Below, one piece after another: positions 55,522 through 64,000 of a stretch of DNA of 64,000 nucleotides; position 1 is the stretch's first letter, and each line of letters begins with the position of its first letter. This stretch comes from Adiantum capillus-veneris (Eukaryota; Streptophyta; Polypodiopsida; Polypodiales; Pteridaceae), in NCBI GenBank assembly GCA_014529385.2, contig CM043960.1:126082043-126146042 (forward strand). Direction: 5' to 3'. The notes under the pieces were generated by a model. It made no database searches, was not told the origin of the DNA, and saw only the letters and a program-made list of their open reading frames with translations. The translations under genes were made by a program, and so were the position numbers.

Positions 55522-57295
55522 CTATGTGTTAGATTTTTTATCTGCGCGTGCAAAAACATGTTGATCTGGTTGTGCACAGGCATGTGAGTGTGAGGGATCC
55601 CTTCTTAAAACTGCACTCCACACTATGGCATATGATTGATCTTGTGCACACTTGCCACTTAATGACTCCAAAAATTCACTCTTTATTTCCGTGAAAGCAA
55701 GTGAATTAATCTGAGGCATTTGACTTAGTGCATCCGCTACTACATTATATCGCCCCTTGCGATATTGTAGCTTACAATCATAATCTTGAAGGATCTCTGC
55801 CCATCTAGCTTTACGACCCTTCAAGTTTTTTTGAGTAGTAAACCATTTTATACTCTTATTGTCAAAAACTACTTCAAACTTGGCACCATATAAATAGTGT
55901 GGCCACTTTCGTAAAGCGTGAATTATGGCATAGAGCTCTCTCTCATAGACATAAAAATTATGTTGAGCTCTATCCAACTTTTTACTTTCAAAGGCTATAG
56001 ATCTTCCCTTTTGGAGAAGTACCCCACCAATTTCTTTATCACTAGCATCAGTCTCTACCACAAACGGCTTAAGTGGGTCCACAATTGCTAGGATGGGAGC
56101 AATGGCTATATCTACCTTGAATTGTTCAAAATTGCGTTGTTGGGCTTCTTCCCAAGAGAAGGTCTTACGTTTTGCTTTAAGTTGATCCATCATAGGAACA
56201 ACGATTTTGGCATAATCACGGATATATTGTTGATAAAATCCAGCCATGCCTAAGAAAATTTGAAGTTCTTCAACCATGTTGAGATGTGGCCATCGAAGAA
56301 TTGCAGCGACCTTGTCAATGTCCATCTTGATGCCACAATAAGAGATCACGTGATCGAGGTAAGGTATTTTTGTTTTAAAGAAATTACATTTGCTTTGATT
56401 AGCATACAAAGTGTGAGTCCGTAGCTGTTCGAACACTAATTGTAAGTGTTCTATGTGTTCATCTTCAGTCTTACTGTAAATGAGAATGTCATCAAAGAAA
56501 ACCACAACAAATTTTCCAAGATAGAGACATAAGACACTATCCATGAGTTTCATAAATATAGCTGGAGCATTGGTTAAACCAAAAGGCATAACCAAAAAAT
56601 TCAAAATGCCCGAACCGTGTTCTAAAGGAAGTTTTAGAGATATCTTTCAATAGGTTACGCACCTGGTGGTATCCTGAACGAAGATCTATCTTTGTATAGT
56701 ATCTTGCCCCATGGAGCTAATCAAACAACTCATCCACTTGAGGGAGAGGATACTTGTTCTTGATGGTTATGGCATTTAATCCATGATAATCTACACACAT
56801 GCGCATAGTACCATCTTTCTTTTTTACCAATAGAATTGGTGATTCCCAAGGCGAAGTGCTAGTTCTAATGAAACCACGTGTGAAGTAGTCATCCAAGTAA
56901 CTCTCAACCTCCTTGGCCTCACTAGCACTCATACAATAAGGTGGTTTAATCATCGATTTAGTTCCCAGAAGGACATCTATGCCATGTTGCACATCACGTG
57001 TACGGGGTAAACTCGACGGTAAATCACTTGAGAACACATCACTATACTTTGTGAGTAAGTGAGTCAGCTCTTGCCGTGCAAAAGGAGAAAGTAAACTAGA
57101 GTTATTTTGGGATGGAGAATCTTGTAATTCCTGTAATGTTTGTTTTACAATAGTTGCACTTTGCTCTTTAGAATTGTTAATACTTTGCTTATTATTAAAG
57201 TTCATTTCACTTTGCATACCATAACTAGAATTCACAGCACTTTGCTCTTGAGAATTCACAAGACTTAGAGACAAGCAGTAACACAAATATTTCAT
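55522..57295 (-). pseudogene. E8 reverse transcriptase and RNase H
   Basis: RT fingers: [20 protein letters not shown] and [17 protein letters not shown] (56717-57295), then a stop. Palm: [15 protein letters not shown], a frame change, [15 protein letters not shown] and VVVFFDDILIYSKTE (FFDD at about 56488-56500). A 360-codon open stretch (55522-56604) then covers thumb and connection (GIKMDIDKVAAILRWPHLN, LGMAGFYQQYIRDYAK) and RNase H. RNase H reads VVETDASDKEIGGVLLQ, VYERELYAIIHALRKW, VVFDNKSIKWFTT and YNVVADALSQM, so the Asp, Glu and Asp positions are kept. This is among the best preserved coding in the window. Confidence 0.9.
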
Positions 57296-57955
57296 CTATT
57301 AAATCTACTTTATGTAAAATAGAAAGCTCGGTTGTACATGTAAGAGGTGCAGATGGTATATTTTTCTCACCAAGCAAAAGAACATGTTTACCATTGGCCA
57401 TAAAGGATAAGGAGTTGTGTTCATAACTAGCGTGCAATGTGTTTCCTAAACCATGCAGCCACTCCCATCCTCCAACCACATCATCACGCTCCAGGTTCAT
57501 AACTTGAAAGTCAAGGGTCATCGTATGATCTTGAACAATAAGCTCAACCCCTTGCACTACCGTGTCCCATACTTCTTTATTATTTCTAGACATCTGTTCT
57601 ACCACATACTTGTGGGAGCAGGGAGTCTATATAAGCTTCAATTTCTTGACTAGCTTATAGTTCAGGAAGTTATGAGTTGCACCATCATCCACTAAAATAC
57701 GAAAACGTTGTCCATCAATAGTGCCATGCATGTGAATCCAACTCATAGGGGCCAAAGGTGGACTGCCACATTGAAGCAGGCACACAACACTTGTGCTTTT
57801 CTTACATATGAAGAACCTCTACAACAAAATATTTAGGAGATGAATCTAATGTGAGGTATTGTACCGTGTGCATGGCCTTTTCTTTGCCTTGGAAAAGAGG
57901 CAATCCTTCTTGTTATGTTGATCCGAAAGACATCTGAAACACAAATTGTGTTTCT
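57225..57955 (-). pseudogene. E8 zinc knuckle and aspartic protease
   Basis: A CX2CX4HX4C knuckle, CFRCLSDQHNKKDC, lies at about 57895-57940. The protease active site is FRILVDDGATHNFLNYKLVK at about 57650-57710. DDG stands where DSG or DTG is usual. The second lobe follows in LDFQVMNLERDDVVGGWEWL (family: D.ILGMDWL), with GLGN after it. Linker residues lead to RT. Stops near 57600 and 57830 break the frame. Confidence 0.75.
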
Positions 57956-59097
57956 TTGCACGCTCAAAATCAGCAGTGTTGAGAGACCCACATGGAGTAT
58001 CTCGTGATTGCTAAAGCTTCTTAGCCTCTTGTGGGCGTGGAGAGGTAGATTGTCTCTTATTCCTCTTGTAACGTGTGGGAGATCTACCTTGACATTGGCT
58101 CTAAGCCGCATTTCTCTTAGCAAAAGTATTCTTAGAGTAGGAAACATTTCGCTTCCTCTCTTGGTCATCATCATATCTTTGGGCATGACTGATGGCTTCT
58201 TCCAATGTTTTTGGATGTTGGGTCTTGACATGAAGTTGATAGTCTTTTGTCAAGTCCCCTATTAAAACCCCGTATCTTTTTGAATTCATCTAGACCTTCT
58301 AGTTTTAATATGATTTCTTGATAGTTGGAAAGATACTGAGAGAGAGAGAGAGACCAGACATGTGGCATGCATCCCATGCTAACCAATTCATATCCTCTTC
58401 ATTGGAGTCCAAAAACTCTTTGGAGAAAAAAAATTTGAAACGCAGCCCAAGACGGATGACGAGCATCTATTGGAAATATCATCCACCACTTATAGGACTT
58501 GCCTTTGAGACATAGACTTGTTTCCACAGCTGTCTTTATATCTGGAGTGTGTCTCAACCTATGAATATCAATCCATTTGTGTAAGAACGTATTAACCGCA
58601 TCCTTGTTGCCATCACGCTCTTCACCGTGAAACTCAGGATTGGTGATATTCTTAAGTAATGCATTGCTACCTTCTGCATCTTCTGAAGCACTTATCTCTT
58701 GGACTCCTTGATTCGTGTGAGCTTGGGTTCCTTGAACCGTGCTAGTGAGGGCTCCTTGAGCCGTCTGTAAATTCATAAATTTCACAAGTAGTTCAATAAG
58801 ATTTGTAACATTTGCATTTAGTCCAAAGAGGTTGCGTTCAAGTACGCTTTGGCGATTTTCCAAAGTCTTGAAAGCAGCCATATCTACAAGGCCATGATCT
58901 CCTAGATCATCATCGTCATGCATATTAATGTCGGCAACACCCGTGGTGCTCGGATTTTGATGTACGTGCTCAAAATCAAAAGTGTGTAGGTGGGATATCC
59001 TCATTAGCCATGGTAAACACACGCTAATGTAGAGAAACCTTGTAAAGATTGAAGTCTTTGTGTATTTAATGTTTGGTGACTTTTGCATTGCATACAA
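57956..59097 (-). pseudogene. E8 gag
   Basis: The probable start is Met at about 59004 (MRISHLHTFDFEHVHQNP). It has DDDDLGDHGLVDMAAFKTLE, a coiled-coil-like stretch (RQSVLERNLFGLNANVTNLI) and Gln/Thr-rich QGTQAHTNQGVQE. The capsid core, 58399-58650, reads NTFLHKWIDIHRLRHTPDI, LCLKGKSYKWWMIF and WAAFQIFFLQRVFG. After frame changes come LTKDYQLHVKTQHPKTLEEA and ISHAQRYDDDQERKRN (58101-58289), the end of the core that precedes the zinc knuckle. A (GAGA) run near 58340 adds a frame problem. Confidence 0.8.
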
Positions 59098-59694
59098 TCC
59101 TCGCCTTGTGGAAATTGTAGCGCTTCATGTCTCGTTCATCGTAAGAACACCTTCATTGATTACTCATCGTTTTTGTGAAGGATTTTGTTCAATGTGAAGC
59201 TTCCTCCTTGAAGAAAAATAAATTTTGGAGGAAAAGTTTCCTTTCTCTAAGAAGTGAAAAGGAAGGGTGAAACTACTTCCTTGAAGTTTGTAGCTCTCCT
59301 TTCCTTCTAGCTTTCTTTGTCAATCAAGTATGCTATCTTTCCTTTTTGTATACAACAAGTCTCAACAGCTTGGATGATAGAGTGTTGGCCTCTTACCCTC
59401 ATGAGGTGGGTTTGACTCTCCTAGGGTTTAGAGGGCCTTTCTACACCCACATCCAACGACGCCAACGGAGCCTCGGTGCCGATCGAGTTTGCCTTGGTCG
59501 CCCGTTGTGGATGGCGTACGTGGGGTGGGTGCAGTCGCTATTCGTTGTCTACCTTTTCGTGTTGTGCACAGAAGTCTGTGCATATCTTATTTTTGCTGTG
59601 TTGCGGGGGCGTCGTTGTCCCTGTCTACAGATCGTGGGAGAGAAGATGTGTGTCGCATGCACATGCAACCCGCTTTTTCCCTTTCCCAAGAATA
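59098..59694 (-). other. E8 untranslated leader
   Basis: Non-coding between the primer site and gag. Plus-strand frames at 59346-59774 are chance. Confidence 0.6.
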
Positions 59695-59706
59695 GCTCAG
59701 ATACCA
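59695..59706 (-). promoter_or_regulatory. E8 primer-binding site (initiator tRNA-Met type)
   Basis: The minus strand reads TGGTATCTGAGC, one base after the LTR end CTTTCA. One change from TGGTATCAGAGC. Confidence 0.85.
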
Positions 59707-59707
59707 A

Positions 59708-59830
59708 TGAAAGGAGGAGAGTAATGCGTGTCTTGGTCTCCACCCAACCATTCTATCTTATAGCCTCCCCCTAGAATACACATTGTCCGTCCATGCCGGT
59801 GGCCTTACCCGTAGGACCCATGTCCTTACA
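59708..59830 (-). repeat. E8 5' LTR, 123 bp
   Basis: TGTAAGGACATGGG to CTCCTCCTTTCA on minus, with TG...CA ends intact. No obvious TATA box fits inside, which is expected for so short an LTR. Confidence 0.9.
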
Positions 59831-59835
59831 CTACC
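59831..59835. repeat. E8 target-site duplication, right (CTACC)
   Basis: Exact repeat of 53992-53996. Removing E8 and one copy restores the E7 text across the join. Confidence 0.9.
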
Positions 59836-60220
59836 AATCACTGCTAAATGATTAACTATGAATGGAATCCTTGATGGTGGTGCAAGAGTGAGTATTATAA
59901 GAAAAATTTGTTGAGAATCTATGGGAAGACCTCATCTTGAAGTCACAAACAAAGTGGTAAAAATGGCCAATGGATCTATCATTACCCTTGTTGGAATGAT
60001 GAAAGATCTCAAGATCAAAGTCTTTGGACACAAGGTAAGGCATACCTTCATCGTTATGGACTTCTCCAAGAATCCTATGTCATTTGAGATGATCTTAGGG
60101 CATCCTTTCATGAGGGAAGAAAAAATGGTACATGATTGGTCTAGAAATCACGTCTACTTACAGTTCCAAGACTTTGTCATCCGAGTTGATCTTGTAATGG
60201 TCGAGTATACCCTTTAGGGA
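59836..60220 (+). pseudogene. E7 aspartic protease, resumed after E8
   Basis: The reading LTMNGILDGGARVSIIRKIC has DGG at the active-site position, as in E1. Then VTNKVVKMANGSIITLVGMM, RHTFIVMDFSKN and MILGHPFMREEKMVHDWSR, the second lobe, with a stop at 60217. This segment is comparatively well kept. It would cleave the E7 polyprotein if expressed. Confidence 0.75.
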
Positions 60221-61149
60221 ATAGGTTTATAATGACAATCAATTAGACACCAGAATTCACTCAGCTCCATTGAAGTATTGTTACACATGTAAAAAGGACA
60301 TGGATATTGAGGGAGACTTTCCTTATATATATGTCCTATCTGGACTGGCTGAGTCGGACAATGTTGATTGGGTACACCTCGCAACAATCATAGACACTTG
60401 GGGCAATAGAGAAACAACTTGGGCTCAACTTGGGTAACACCTGAGGGTGAAGAAATATTGTAGATTGCACCAATGAATATATTAAGTGCAATGCATATGT
60501 CTTTTGAGGATACAAAGAGTGAAGACCTAAATGACATCCAAGCTACTAGTGCCTTGGAAGATTGTGATCAATGTGACTCAAAGATTGAATCGCTGACAAA
60601 AATTGATTCTAAGCTTGAAAGGGAATCTGACTTGCATATATGCTCAAGTCGAGAAACAAAACCCTTGAGGACAAGTACCATGTCATATGACAATGTACCC
60701 TGGAGTGAAGAGAACACAAATGAGGACAAATCCAGTGATTCCACATCAATAGCAACCCAAAATTGAATTAGACAAGAGGAGTAAGAGTTATAAGAGGTGA
60801 TGATATCGACAAAATGTGCGTGCTAGGATAAAAGAAAATTTCACCGCCCGCAGAATGGCTCATTTATGTGGGAGCATGTGATTCCCATCGAAAGTTGGTA
60901 GATAATTGGGCCGAATACCTTCAGAGTGTCATGTGGTGTAACCCACAACCCTTTGATGTGGCACAACTAGAGATTACAGAGAAGCCAAAGTTAAGCCATA
61001 CTATAAGGAGGAGACGCCTAAACCGGGAGTTTGCTCAACAACAAAGGGAAGCAAAAGTGAAATCATAGTCCACGACACAATCAGATCCCACGGACTTACA
61101 CCCTACACTTAATCATTTCAAATCCTGCACCACGAAGGATCGTAAGGTT
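60221..61149 (+). pseudogene. E7 linker between protease and RT
   Basis: Open pieces at 60473-60766 (acidic, Ser-rich, LERESDLHICSSRETK) and 60868-61068 (basic end RRRRLNREFAQQQREAKVKS) correspond to the long linker of this element type. No catalytic motif. 60221-60472 has no clear frame. Confidence 0.4.
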
Positions 61150-61640
61150 GTGTACATGAATCCCCAAAGGAAGCCTATCGATGGAAGTAATGGAGTTTAT
61201 GATGGTCCGACGATATTTAAGGAAATAGAATTAGCAGACCCAGGTGAGGAGTCTAAACATGTTTTCATTACCCAAGACCTTACTGAGACTGAAGATCATC
61301 TACTTAAAGAGCTTCTCAAATATTTCAAGGATATATTTACTTGGACATATCATGATATGAAGGGCGTTCCACCTTCCATTGTGCAATACACAATTCCCAT
61401 TATTAGAATTGCTAAACCAATTTAGCAATGACCCTACCCAAGTATGCAAAGGTTGTTCAAGAAGAGATTGAAAAACTTGTCCAATGTGGATCCATATACC
61501 CTATTGGGCACTCGGGATGGTTTTCTTTGATAGCCATTGTGCCAAAACAGAATGGGAAACTTAGAGTGTGTGTGGACCTCAAGAAGGTTAATGCGGCCAC
61601 TAAGAGAGATCAGTATTCCTTGCTATATTCGGAACATTGA
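61150..61640 (+). pseudogene. E7 RT, N-terminal part only
   Basis: The reading ELLKYFKDIFTWTYHDMKGV and then, after a frame change, YAKVVQEEIEKLVQCGSIYP, SLIAIVPKQNGKLRVCVDLK and KVNAATKRDQYSL is RT fingers. It ends at a stop at 61638. The next text is integrase (see below), so the palm, thumb and RNase H are deleted. Junction near 61625-61645. Confidence 0.75.
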
Positions 61641-62703
61641 CTGCTAGAAAGGTATAATTACAATCAGACTATTGGTGGCCCACTTTATCTAAGGATGCAT
61701 CACTCTTTACAAAAGTATGTGATGAATGCAAACGTTATGCAAAACCACAAATAAAAGATAAGATGCCTTTACATCCTATTAAGGTGACCCAACCATTTGA
61801 AAAGTGGAGCTTAGATTTTGTAGAGCCAATTAGTCTGGCAGCCTGTAATACTCAATCTTGATATATCATCGTGGCTATTGGCTATGTGACAAAATGGGCC
61901 CAAGCTAAAGCTACACGCAAGGCCAATGCAAAGACAATAGCTAAGTTCCTCTTTGAAAACATTGTTACACGATTTGGATGTCCCTTTGAGATTGCGAGTG
62001 ACAATGGTACCCATTTTATAAATGAAGTGATAAAAGATCTCACCTCAAAATCCATGATATCCCACCATAAATCTATACCTTATTATCCACAAGCAAATGG
62101 ATAAGATGAGAGTACCAACAAGACTCTAATTTCTATCTTAACTAAGATGGTAGAGGCTCCTTGTACAGATTGGGACTTGAAGCTTACATCAGCTCTATGG
62201 GCTTATTGTACTGCTTATAAAGTGGCTATTTATTGCACACCATTTAAAATGGCATATGGTCAAGAAGCACATTTGCCATGGGAGTTCATCAAATCCTAGT
62301 CTTCGAGTAGCTTCTCAAGAAGAGTGGGATGGTAACCCATTAGTCGAGCATCTATATATCCTTGAAAGAGTAGAGGAAGAGGTAGTTGGCGATGCAGAAT
62401 GCCCTTGTGGAGAAAGATAGGAGAAAGAAGTGGTTTGATCACCATTAAATAACAAGGACATCAAGGTCGGTGATAAAGTTCTTATATATGGAATGATTTA
62501 ACAAGAAGAAGAAATTGAAATACGCTGGCAAAGGTCCATATAGATTATGTGAAATTACCCCACAAGATACCCTTCGTGTGGAGACTCTAGACGGAGTTGA
62601 AACCATTGGATTCCTCAATGAGAGTAAATTCAAAATATACTATGATCCCCTAAGCCAAGAAGAATTAGGTGCCATCCATCAAAAGAAAGTGGCAAAAGAA
62701 TAA
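61640..62703 (+). pseudogene. E7 integrase, N-terminally truncated
   Basis: Starts inside the zinc finger (TARKV, a stop, LQSDYWWPTLSKDAS, CDECKRYAKP), with the His pair lost to the deletion. Core: EKWSLDFVEPI, a stop, then IIVAIGYVTKWAQ at about 61868-61905, where the first catalytic Asp is Gly (61880-61882). EIASDNGTHFINEVIKDL keeps the second Asp. YYPQANG, TAA (62102-62104), DESTNKTL keeps the Glu but with a stop in place of Gln. C-terminus: KYAGKGPYRLCEITPQDTLR with the GPY signature, then LNESKFKIYYDPL. No chromodomain. Confidence 0.8.
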
Positions 62704-62941
62704 GCTAAGTTAAAAAAGACACAAGCCAAGATTAAAGCTCGAGAGCGACAACAACGTATTAGATGCCAACGAGAATCCAATCGGGGTGTTACACATTTAT
62801 TCCAAGTTAAAGAAAATGATGATTCTATAGACTCTGAACCACTTCTATGGTACCCAATTGAGTTGAATAGCTCCTATGGAAAAGTACTATATAATGCATT
62901 ACTGGACATATGAGCTCAACATAATTTGTTATCCTATGGAG
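62704..62941 (+). other. E7 tail before E9
   Basis: A Lys/Arg/Gln-rich reading (KKTQAKIKARERQQRIRCQR) continues from integrase and fades by about 62910. The 3' LTR of E7 (an R-like sequence) is not found; E9 begins instead. Confidence 0.4.
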
Positions 62942-63466
62942 TGTGGTGTCAGCTAGGAAAACCACCCTTATCCACAAGTACCATCCAAGTTGTAGACCGC
63001 TGGATAGTTCACTATGTGGGAACGTCTTCTTAGAAGATGGGCATCGAATTACTTAGTAGTTACTATGGTGATTACTACAGTAAACCCGAAGTGTATAAAT
63101 AGGGCCCATTACATTGTAATCGGGTTGGCAATTATTATCATTTGGGTTAGCGCCTTGGCTATACTGGTACCTGAGAATCATTGGCAGTATTGTGGCTGTA
63201 CTTTCTCTCTGTAAATCATATTCGTTGTAACCTTGATCTATAATTCCAATCATGGCATATTCTAGTTATACTTACTTCTTGTCCAGTCTTCTGAATCTGA
63301 ATCTGAACCTTATTTCCAGCACATAAGTCTAATTCTTATTTCAGTATCCAAATTCCAGTCTAGTCTCTGATTCCTATCCAGTCTGCTGTCTGAAATCTTC
63401 CTAAACTAGTAGCTGAAATCTTCCAACACTGGAATTAGCTGTCTCAAGAGATCAGCTCCAATTTCA
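62942..63466 (+). repeat. Probable E9 5' LTR
   Basis: Candidate start TGTGGTGTCAGC (62942) and end CTCCAATTTCA (63466). A strong TATA box, TATAAATAG, lies at about 63095-63103. Downstream the text is pyrimidine-rich with repeated GTCT, TTCC and CTGAATCT motifs, like an R-U5 region. The left end is a guess, since the other LTR is outside the window. Confidence 0.5.
63095..63103 (+). promoter_or_regulatory. TATA box of the E9 LTR
   Basis: TATAAATAG followed by GGCCC. It fits a plant core promoter driving the element transcript. Confidence 0.65.
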
Positions 63467-63469
63467 TTT

Positions 63470-63485
63470 TGGCGATCAAGGTGGC
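63470..63485 (+). promoter_or_regulatory. Possible E9 primer-binding site
   Basis: TGGCGATCAAGGTGGC lies four bases after the CA end. It begins like the E1 candidate (TGGCGACCA). tRNA not identified. Confidence 0.4.
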
Positions 63486-63540
63486 TCGAGCTGAAGCTCG
63501 TTGACTGAAAGACTCTTCTCCCAGTTCGAAGTTTTCAACA

Positions 63541-64000
63541 ATGGCACCAAAATCCAATAGTGGCCGGAAATCCACCATTCGTGTTGACCCCATTCCTAAG
63601 GAGTCAGGAAGAGATTCCGACCCCAAGCAAGAGAAGATGACTGACATTGAGGCTCAGGAGGAGCATAGTCAGGCTGATGAGGCATAGGACTCACAACACT
63701 CCAGTCATTCTCGACGCCGACGGGCAGAACGGGAAGCACGGAAGGCAAAGAGTTCCAAGAATTATCGGTCCCGGCAGAGAGATGAGGATACCAAGGGCAG
63801 TAAAGGAAGTCACCGTACTTCTAGCAGACAAACCAGAGAAGACACTGACACTGAGACAGAGACAGAGATTGATTGGGATGCTGACACTGACAATTGCAAG
63901 AAGGCTCCCAAGCATCATTCTGAATCCAAGAAGAGAAGTGGCAGGATCAATAGTAATCGGAATGATTACACAGCTTCCCTGAAGATTTCTTTTCCAATAT
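63541..64000 (+). pseudogene. E9 gag N-terminus, partial
   Basis: ATG at 63541 begins MAPKSNSGRKSTIRVDPIPK. The frame stays open to the window edge except for one TAG at 63685-63687 (QADEA, stop, DSQHSSHS). It is highly charged, with Arg/Lys blocks (SRRRRAEREARKAKSSKN) and an acidic Thr-Glu run (DTDTETETEID), like disordered Gag N-termini. No capsid motif is reached. A single nonsense change makes this the youngest-looking gag in the window. Confidence 0.55.

Larger units (their letters stand above)
53997..59830 (-). mobile_element. E8: complete-structure chromovirus with 123-bp LTRs
   Basis: 5834 bp, flanked by a perfect 5-bp duplication, inserted in E7. It has both LTRs, a primer site, a polypurine tract and the order gag, zinc knuckle, protease, RT, RNase H, integrase, chromodomain on minus. 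The LTRs differ at 13 of 123 positions counted by eye. LTRs this short are far below the usual several hundred bp or more for plant chromoviruses. All frames carry stops, and the integrase Glu is replaced. Confidence 0.9.
62942..64000 (+). mobile_element. E9: 5' end of a plus-strand LTR element, runs off the window
   Basis: LTR, possible primer site and gag N-terminus in the right order on plus. The type (gypsy or copia) cannot be fixed from gag alone; the layout and charged gag start suggest gypsy. Confidence 0.6.

Noticed and set aside
59346-59774. 142-codon plus frame over the E8 leader and LTR
   Set aside because: It is antisense to E8 and crosses the primer site and LTR boundary. No motif.
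1-64000. tRNA, rRNA, riboswitch or bacterial operon features
   Set aside because: None recognised. The TGGTATCAGAGC-type sites are primer sites, not tRNA genes.

Overview
The window looks like nuclear DNA from a land plant with a large, transposon-rich genome. It is AT-rich and nearly filled with decayed plant-type LTR retrotransposons: Ty3/gypsy chromoviruses with chromodomains, Ty3/gypsy elements without chromodomains, and Ty1/copia. Several carry a primer site for initiator tRNA-Met. There are long (GA)n and (TG)n tracts, and no bacterial, organellar or rRNA/tRNA signal that I could see. I cannot name the species. A fern, lycophyte, bryophyte or gymnosperm would fit as well as an angiosperm. 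Everything below was read by eye, with no database search.

Left part (1-14.8 kb). A disabled protein-kinase-like gene (1257-2716, minus) is the only host-like gene. It is followed by AT-rich DNA with two degenerate tandem-repeat arrays (3249-3585 and about 3690-4230). Then come two minus-strand gypsy elements. E1 (about 4900-9918) has lost its RT palm core and most of RNase H, and its LTR sits inside the RNase H of E2 (9919-14490). An integrase C-terminal remnant (E3, 14505-14804) directly abuts the E2 LTR.

Middle (14.85-49.5 kb). E4 (15113-24201, minus) is a near-complete chromovirus with unusually long LTRs of about 2.1 kb and a 5-bp target duplication. It is inserted in an older repeat R, whose uninterrupted copy lies at 49539-50447. 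Next are a non-chromovirus fragment (E10, plus), a copia integrase scrap (C1), an internally deleted E2 relative (E5, minus), a lone gag scrap, E6 (36250-42450, minus; a distinct gypsy lineage with an in-frame 261-bp duplication in its protease), tandem repeats and microsatellites, and a rearranged copia locus (C2, minus) in which RT precedes gag-PR-IN.

Right part (49.5-64 kb). E7 (plus, non-chromovirus) runs from a candidate LTR (R) to about 62.9 kb. It is split at 53996 by E8 (53997-59830, minus), a chromovirus with very short 123-bp LTRs and a perfect CTACC target duplication. A further plus-strand element, E9, begins with an LTR near 62.94 kb and runs off the window.

The genes do not form a pathway. 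They are parts of retrotransposon Gag-Pol polyproteins (capsid, protease, reverse transcriptase, RNase H, integrase, chromodomain). Almost all carry stops, frameshifts, deletions or lost catalytic residues, so the locus reads as a layered record of insertion, duplication and deletion. I found no convincing new enzymatic system. The most unusual signals are the possible gag first exon inside the E4 LTR, the 123-bp LTRs of E8, the pair of occupied and uninterrupted R copies, and the duplicated E6 protease.
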